18,073 nucleotides of DNA, taken from Pseudonocardiaceae bacterium. Its GTDB lineage: Bacteria > Actinomycetota > Actinomycetes > Mycobacteriales > Pseudonocardiaceae. Location of the stretch: assembly GCA_025937115.1 (NCBI GenBank), contig JAICSB010000018.1, positions 1-18,073 of the forward strand, in the 5' to 3' direction. The translations under genes were made by a program, and so were the position numbers. Below the pieces are notes generated by a model. That model did no database searches, was not told the DNA's origin, and saw only the letters and a program-made list of their open reading frames with translations. Shown here in pieces: positions 14,501-18,073 of this stretch. Each line of letters begins with the position of its first letter. Within the stretch, counting starts at the first letter, position 1.

Positions 14501-14790
14501 CGCTGGCCGAGGAGGTCCGGGCCACTTACATCGCCCTCCTCCGTACCCTGTCTCAACGGCTGCGTAAGGTGGGCGATACTGACGCAGTCGTGCGGTACAC
14601 GCTGCGCCTGCTCGAGCATGACCATTACGACGAGGACGCCCATCGCAGTCTCATCGGGGTTCTGCTCGACGCAGGTCGACTCGGCGAGGCACGCCGGCAT
14701 TACCAGAACTATGCGCGCCAGATGGCGGAGATCGACGTCCAACCAAGCTCGCTGTCGGAGATGACGCCGCCAGGATTGATCGCGCGTTAA
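11554..14790 (+). CDS. Large NTPase - helical repeat - SARP/BTAD transcriptional regulator
   Basis: A 1,078-aa regulator. The N-terminus carries a STAND/MalT-like NTPase: Walker A GAAGWGKTT (~39-47), Walker B LILVLDDLHVL (~120-130), then the winged region GWPTAVHCAVEMLRA. The middle (~380-830) is a long run of TPR-like helices (for example EAEADFTVAIDLF and RARAAYEEALTLA). The C-terminus holds a SARP module: an OmpR-like winged helix at ~834-925 (TLGVFRVLRDGIAIP, then KARDLLKILIARR and RDQLMELLWP) and a BTAD domain at ~932-1069 (GDFLEDDPYQEWASTLAEEV, then LLEHDHYDEDAHRSLIGVLL). Classical AfsR has the SARP module first, and LuxR-type LAL regulators have this NTPase with a LuxR end; here the order is NTPase first, SARP last. 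At least four TTA codons occur. The gene converges with the NRPS operon (52 bases between stops), making it a candidate pathway regulator. Confidence 0.88.
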   Translation: MAWPVGPTPSAPADELIERPSVGELLDRAAKRRICVVIGAAGWGKTTAVAAWSRSRPTTWLRFEDHEADASRLLLSLFEALRPHVMGPAASATVGSNTDQVESSVEAICGWLRHALRKDLILVLDDLHVLQSNSDAARVVDDLCRRAPERLHLLLISRCELPFSLQQLRGRGLVTEIHAPDLAFDVADVETLLRKTIGSDPPGLSRQVWEHTAGWPTAVHCAVEMLRAVEPAQRLIAVGQLSDPGQRFHGYLTEEVFGVALDWVQQLLRRLAIIGEVRFSEEIAQGLNVPTIALAELSRQGLVRRTGGGGGWSLVRPLRNFFDHDSVPSASERIALHVTAAKGYIERGDQAEALRHLLTAGDHAGCVSLLVDHGSAMVERGQLDAVLEAAKLPVEYLDDPRIQQVLGQAQQVRGQWTLALQHFQRASRDRDVLEPALAWRVGLITFAHGEFAEVQALTGKTRLGREDTLDEIRVLTLSATAYRMTGDLVGLRRMASRARAAARRCGAPRAWSGVHHVFALLTAAEGDWLQADAHCADALRCAEESDDLLQVIWTRASQAFHRFEAGAPQTALADAQIALSLSERCESPFIIAHVLTTRGRARARLGMLAEAEADFTVAIDLFQRIGSRFLAWPLFGRGDLHRARGQLVRARAAYEEALTLAQPCHDVFGLSSAMIGLARVTAVDDPKGAHERADQAVELGEHIRKVPALLTRGWVELMSGDRQRALADASRATVAARQRRDNPGLAEAITLSVLAARDPAANAASLHEAISIWHETGCRPEEAATRVVAARLGAPVPHLDAHHADQTLRGYGVDVESRCVAGPLGVLVRSAPTVFIQTLGVFRVLRDGIAIPSTAWQSKKARDLLKILIARRRPTPRDQLMELLWPRVRPAVAGNRLSVLLSTVRDVLQPHPIGAAPVDTTDGAVSLNRAQVRVDVEDFLTQATVALEADPEEPDATARLKAALSVHTGDFLEDDPYQEWASTLAEEVRATYIALLRTLSQRLRKVGDTDAVVRYTLRLLEHDHYDEDAHRSLIGVLLDAGRLGEARRHYQNYARQMAEIDVQPSSLSEMTPPGLIAR

Positions 14791-14842
14791 CGGGTCGGTC
14801 CTGCCGCACGCCGGTTGGTCAAGCTGAGACGGGCGAGTCAGG

Positions 14843-15619
14843 TCAGGGAACCACGCTGGCTGCTCCGCCCTGTTCGGCACCGGCAGATCCGAGCGCGGAT
14901 ACCAGGAGCCGGAGCAGGTCCGAGCGCGCGGAGTTGACGAAGAAGTGGTCTCCCGGCAGCAGGTGGGCCCGAAAGGGTCCGGTCGTGTGCCTCGACCAGG
15001 CACCCACGTCCTCAGGAAACACCTCCTGGTCCTGCAAGCCGCCGAAGGCGGTCACTGGACAGCTCAGCGGGACATGTGGGCGAAACACGTACGTCTCGAC
15101 CAGGGTGCAGTCGCTACGCAACATGGGCAGCATCGCATCCAGGAACTGGCTTTCTACGAGCAGCTCGTGCGGAATCCCGCCCAGTTCCCCGACAGTGGCG
15201 ATGAACTCTCGGTCGGGCAGGGTATGCCAGTCTGGCGAGCGGCTCGGCAGGTGCGGCGCCCGGCATCCGGAGGCGAACAGGTGTACCGGCTGCAGAGATG
15301 TCGTGCGGAGACGGCGGACCAGCTCGAACGCGATCAGCGCGCCCATACTGTGGCCGAAGAACGCGAACGGGGCAACGAAGTAGTTGGCCAACCCGTCCAG
15401 CAGCTGGTCGACCAGCTGCTCCATCGACTCGATGGCGGGCTCGTTGAAGCGGTTCTCCCGACCGGGCAGCTGGACCGACACGACCTCCACGTTGTCGGGG
15501 AGATGCGCCGGCCAGCCCCGGTACCGGCTCGCTCCGCCACCGGCAGCAGGGAGGCAGATCAGCCGTAGCCGCGCGGACGGCCGTGGGCGGCTGACCTGCG
15601 TCCAGGATGAGCGGGTCAT
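14843..15619 (-). CDS. Type II thioesterase (NRPS editing)
   Basis: A 258-aa alpha/beta hydrolase of the type II thioesterase family (GrsT/SrfD-like). These proteofreading enzymes remove wrong or stalled acyl groups from carrier proteins of NRPS/PKS assembly lines. Visible: LRLICLPAAGGGASRYRGWP at the N-terminus, the nucleophile elbow AFFGHSMGALIAFEL (Ser91), GGLQDQEV (Asp197) and GDHFF (His225), a complete triad. Length is typical. The ATG at 15619 lies 27 bases after the MbtH stop and has only a weak ribosome site, so it relies on operon coupling. It is the last gene of the biosynthetic operon seen here; no terminator hairpin is evident in the 52 bases to the convergent regulator stop. Because the NRPS ends in an epimerization domain, this protein is not expected to be the releasing thioesterase, though that cannot be excluded. 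Confidence 0.92.
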   Translation of the reverse strand: MTRSSWTQVSRPRPSARLRLICLPAAGGGASRYRGWPAHLPDNVEVVSVQLPGRENRFNEPAIESMEQLVDQLLDGLANYFVAPFAFFGHSMGALIAFELVRRLRTTSLQPVHLFASGCRAPHLPSRSPDWHTLPDREFIATVGELGGIPHELLVESQFLDAMLPMLRSDCTLVETYVFRPHVPLSCPVTAFGGLQDQEVFPEDVGAWSRHTTGPFRAHLLPGDHFFVNSARSDLLRLLVSALGSAGAEQGGAASVVP

Positions 15620-15646
15620 GGCGTTGGACCGATCAGTTGTGCTTGA

Positions 15647-15850
15647 TCAGGACTGGGCACCGTCCATCTGCTCGCGTAAGCTGCGCGGCCGCATGTCCGT
15701 CCACACCTCATCGACGTACGTTGAGCATTCCTCCTTGGTGCCCTCCTTTCCGACCCGGTACCAGCCCGCCGGCACATCCAGGTCGACCAGCCACAGCGAG
15801 TACTGCTCCTCGTCGTTGCGCAGCACCTCGTACCTCGCGTCGTCGTCCAT
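15647..15850 (-). CDS. MbtH-like protein
   Basis: A 67-aa MbtH family member, a small chaperone-like partner that binds NRPS adenylation domains and is often needed for their folding or activity. The signature is clear: NDEEQYSLWLVDLDVPAGW (usual form N-x-EEQYSLWP, here Leu replaces the Pro), then CSTYVDEVWTDMRPRSL (usual C-x-x-Y-V-x-x-x-WTDMRPxSL). ATG 15850 is preceded by AAAGGAGAG at good distance; a longer open frame upstream to 16075 is a shadow of the MFS gene. It sits 40 bases after the MFS stop and 27 before the thioesterase, in one operon with the NRPS whose adenylation domains it probably serves. Confidence 0.95.
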   Translation of the reverse strand: MDDDARYEVLRNDEEQYSLWLVDLDVPAGWYRVGKEGTKEECSTYVDEVWTDMRPRSLREQMDGAQS

Positions 15851-15890
15851 AGTTCTCTCCTTTCGTGGGCAAACATCTTGCTGATCGGCA

Positions 15891-17177
15891 CTACAGACCG
15901 GGATGCCGTTCGGGCTCGAGCTCGGGTTGGGTCTGCGGAAGCTCTGCGACGACTGGTTGCCGGGGGAAGCTGCGCAGGGTGGGGCTGAGCGTTGCCACCA
16001 CTGCGGTGACCGCGATGCCGCCCGCGCACACCAGCACTGCGACGGTGGCGGACACCGCCGTGGCCAGCAACCCACCTAGCGCAGGGCCCAGCGCGGAGGC
16101 GACACCGGTGACGATGCCCAGCCCGCCGCTCAGCCGGCCGCGCAGGTCGTCGGGTGTGAGCAGTAGCTGCCGGGTGATGATCGTCGTATTCGCGGTCGCC
16201 GGCAGCAATGCCATGGCCGCGAGCAACGCTCCGAGGAGGTAGCCGTTGCCGACGAAGACCGCCACCGGGGTGAGCGCTGCCATCACCCAGAACACCGCGA
16301 TGATTGAGACGTAGGGGCTCACCTTCTGTGACAGGCGCGACGCCACCAGCGCGCCGAGCAGGCCGCCCACGCCGAGCATCGCCGCCATGATGCCGATCTG
16401 CCCCGAGGGGACTCCCCGGGCCGCGGCCAGCACGATGATGATGAGGTAGAAGGCGCTGAAGAACAGGTTAAGGACAACCGCGCACAGCGCGGTGACCCGG
16501 ATGTGACGGTGGCCCCACACCCACCTGAGGCCGGTCATGATCTCTCGGCCCAGATGGCGGTCCGGCTCCGGGTGTACCTCCCTGGGTGGCAGCCGGAGGA
16601 ACACCAGCAGGGTGCAGGCTATGGCGTGGGCCAGCGCGTCGGCCAGGAACGGCACGAACCGGGCGGCTGCGAAGAGAAATCCACCCACCGCGGTGCCCGA
16701 CAGATGAGCCACGGCCCCCCGTGCCGCGTTCAGCGCCACCGCCTGGGACAGCTGCTCGGCCGGCACCACCCGAGGCAGGCACGCGTCTTCGGCCGGTCTG
16801 AACAGGGCGGCAGACACCCCCATCACCACTGCCACGATGACCAGGTGGACGACGTGCGCCACTTGCCACCACAGGGCTGCCACAAGGCTCACCGCTGCGA
16901 TCACCTGTGCCGCCTCGCAACTCAGCATGATCGTCTTGCGATCCCAGCGGTCCGCCAGAGCCCCCGCCGGAAGTCCGGCAAGTAGCTGTGCCGCGGCGAT
17001 CGCCCCCAGCACGAGTCCGGATGCAGCCGCCGAGCCGGTGAGTGCGAGCACCAGCAGTGGGAAAGCGATCACCGAGGCGCTGAGGCCGATACCCGACAGC
17101 ACCTGGCTGATCCACAGTACCTGGTAGTTGCGGTTGTGGGACAGCGACGTGCTCTGTGCCGCGGGTGGCGCGCTCAT
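15891..17177 (-). CDS. MFS exporter (EntS-like)
   Basis: A 428-aa major facilitator superfamily transporter with about 12 hydrophobic segments. The loop between helices 2 and 3 reads GALADRWDRKTIML, the MFS motif A (G-x-x-x-D-R-x-x-R-K/R), and FRPAEDACLPRVVPAEQLSQA matches the loop of the EntS / MFS_3 group of exporters, which includes siderophore and macrolide exporters. It overlaps the NRPS stop by four bases (ATGA), so the two are translationally coupled. The natural inference is export of the NRPS product, with self-resistance as a possible result. The C-terminal tail (PVVAELPQTQPELEPERHPGL) is soluble and acidic. Substrate not determined by sequence. Confidence 0.9.
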   Translation of the reverse strand: MSAPPAAQSTSLSHNRNYQVLWISQVLSGIGLSASVIAFPLLVLALTGSAAASGLVLGAIAAAQLLAGLPAGALADRWDRKTIMLSCEAAQVIAAVSLVAALWWQVAHVVHLVIVAVVMGVSAALFRPAEDACLPRVVPAEQLSQAVALNAARGAVAHLSGTAVGGFLFAAARFVPFLADALAHAIACTLLVFLRLPPREVHPEPDRHLGREIMTGLRWVWGHRHIRVTALCAVVLNLFFSAFYLIIIVLAAARGVPSGQIGIMAAMLGVGGLLGALVASRLSQKVSPYVSIIAVFWVMAALTPVAVFVGNGYLLGALLAAMALLPATANTTIITRQLLLTPDDLRGRLSGGLGIVTGVASALGPALGGLLATAVSATVAVLVCAGGIAVTAVVATLSPTLRSFPRQPVVAELPQTQPELEPERHPGL

Positions 17178-18073
17178 TTCGGGCCCTGGCAGTCCCGCGC
17201 GATGCCCCGGAGAGCCTCGGCGAAATCGTCAGCGACGGCTTGCACGGTCGCCTGACGGTGGCGGTCGGGCCGGTAGAGCCAGGAGAACCCCAGCTGCCCG
17301 TTCTGCACCGCCCCCACGACCTCCAACAGGTGCGGGCCCGGGTCGGCGGGGTCGTGAGCCTGGCCGAACGAGCCATGCACAGCGCGGTAGAGGCCGTGGT
17401 CAGGGGCATGGTCCTGGGGTCCGTGGTCCCTGAGGTCCTGGGCTGGGTCCTGGGTGGGCGCCTCCCATTGACCGAGGTAGTTGAACGCGATCTGGGGCCC
17501 CGACCCGACAGCGGCGAGGCGCTGGTGGGTCGCCGGCGAACCCAGGTAACGCAGTGCCCCGAAGCCCACACCATGTCCGGGAACGGCCCGCAGCTGCCGG
17601 CGCACTGATCTGATCAGATCCCGCCAGCGTGGTTCGGCTTCATCCGGCACCGTCAGCGCGACCGGGAACAGGGTGGTGAACCAGCCGACGGTGCGGGACA
17701 GGTCGACACCATCGAGGATCTCCTCGCGGCCGTGGCCCTCCAGGTCGATCGAGATCCGACTCTGTCCGGTCCACCGGCTCAGCGCCCACGCGAGCGCGCT
17801 GAGCAGGACATCGTTGATCCGTGTGCGGTAGGCGGTGGGGGCCGACCGCAGCAGCGACTCGGTGTCCTCGACGTCCAGGAGTACAGACACCGCCCGCGAC
17901 GATGCGAGTAGCTCGCGAGTCGCGGGGTCCACCGGCAGAGCAAGCGTCTCCAACGCGGCTATCCAGTGGTCCAGCTCGTGGTCAAAGCTTCCCCTTGCCG
18001 CGTACTCGGCGAGCCGGTTCGCCCAGTCCTGGAAGGACGTCGTCTTCCCTGGCAGCTGGAGGCTGCTCGCACC
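17174..18073 (-). CDS. Nonribosomal peptide synthetase, C-terminal epimerization domain (5' part outside)
   Basis: The last 300 residues of an NRPS whose upstream modules lie beyond the window. All of it is an epimerization (E) domain, which turns the L-aminoacyl or peptidyl residue on the preceding carrier protein into the D-form. Motifs run in order: LPGKTTSFQDWANRLAEYA (~8-26), YRTRINDVLLSAL (~82-94), EGHGRE (~112-117), RTVGWFTTLFPV (~127-138), GVGFGALRYL (~168-177) and FNYLGQW (~197-203). The HHxxxDG catalytic motif lies off the edge. The protein ends ~100 residues after FNYLGQW, so the chain terminates with the E domain. Hence the D-residue is passed to another NRPS chain with a D-specific condensation domain, or the product is released without an in-cis thioesterase. 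First gene of the visible operon (NRPS, MFS, MbtH, thioesterase). Confidence 0.93.
   Translation of the reverse strand, partial: GASSLQLPGKTTSFQDWANRLAEYAARGSFDHELDHWIAALETLALPVDPATRELLASSRAVSVLLDVEDTESLLRSAPTAYRTRINDVLLSALAWALSRWTGQSRISIDLEGHGREEILDGVDLSRTVGWFTTLFPVALTVPDEAEPRWRDLIRSVRRQLRAVPGHGVGFGALRYLGSPATHQRLAAVGSGPQIAFNYLGQWEAPTQDPAQDLRDHGPQDHAPDHGLYRAVHGSFGQAHDPADPGPHLLEVVGAVQNGQLGFSWLYRPDRHRQATVQAVADDFAEALRGIARDCQGPK

Noticed and set aside
11554..14790. bldA-type control through TTA codons in the regulator
   Set aside because: TTA codons also occur in the transpeptidase and HTH-Sel1 genes, so TTA is not rare enough here to indicate a specific control.
14791..14842. Bidirectional terminator between the regulator and the thioesterase gene
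   Set aside because: No stem with adequate pairing or T-run could be drawn in these 52 bases.
15851..16075. 75-residue N-terminal extension of the MbtH protein
   Set aside because: MbtH proteins are ~60-75 aa; the extension overlaps the MFS coding region, and ATG 15850 has its own ribosome site.

Overview
The window comes from a high-GC actinobacterium. The grounds are strong third-position G/C bias, frequent GTG/TTG starts, a lipoprotein L,D-transpeptidase of mycobacterial/pseudonocardial type, PapA-like condensation proteins and SpoIIE/STAS partner-switching genes. Several genes carry TTA codons, which argues mildly against Streptomyces; a Pseudonocardiales-type host is my guess, not a demonstrated fact. 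No identity below comes from a database search.

Layout, left to right. (1) 1-787, minus: 5' part of an L,D-transpeptidase lipoprotein gene running off the window. (2) 1030-1102, plus: tRNA-Lys(CTT). (3) 1156-2307, minus: two adjacent toxin-antitoxin modules, an intact RelE/ParE-type toxin with a Phd/YefM-type antitoxin, and a PIN (VapC-type) toxin cut to about half length behind a complete putative antitoxin. (4) 2685-5038, plus: an ECF sigma factor with a possible self-recognised promoter, an overlapping zinc-type anti-sigma factor without a membrane segment, and a protein joining an IS3/IS911 OrfA-like helix-turn-helix to nine 32-residue Sel1/TPR-like repeats. (5) 5203-6678, minus: a free-standing condensation-domain (PapA-like) protein. 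(6) 6679-7286: gene-poor stretch with a likely transposase remnant, a structured inverted repeat and a terminator-like hairpin. (7) 7287-7589, minus: unknown 100-aa protein. (8) 7757-10232: partner-switching cassette, namely a STAS antagonist overlapping a GAF-PP2C-HATPase protein, with a second STAS gene transcribed divergently; both divergent genes look leaderless and a strong GC hairpin lies between them. (9) 10256-11224, minus: a MacB/LolD-type ABC ATPase without permease, behind the orphan C-terminal piece of a DrrA-type ABC ATPase. (10) 11554-14790, plus: a ~1,078-aa regulator with an N-terminal MalT-like NTPase, a helical-repeat middle and a C-terminal SARP (winged helix plus BTAD) module. 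(11) 18073-14843, minus: the end of a nonribosomal peptide operon: NRPS C-terminal epimerization domain, MFS exporter, MbtH-like protein, type II thioesterase.

How they may work together. The NRPS/MFS/MbtH/thioesterase genes are tightly packed and form one biosynthetic operon; the large regulator converges on it and is the natural candidate for a pathway regulator (inference). The SpoIIE/STAS cassette should form a phosphorylation switch: the HATPase phosphorylates STAS serines and the PP2C domain removes the phosphate, but no SigB/SigF-type sigma factor is in view. The sigma/anti-sigma pair plus the HTH-Sel1 protein may form a second regulatory unit. The toxin-antitoxin modules beside a tRNA, the truncated toxin, the ABC fragment and the transposase remnant indicate past rearrangement.
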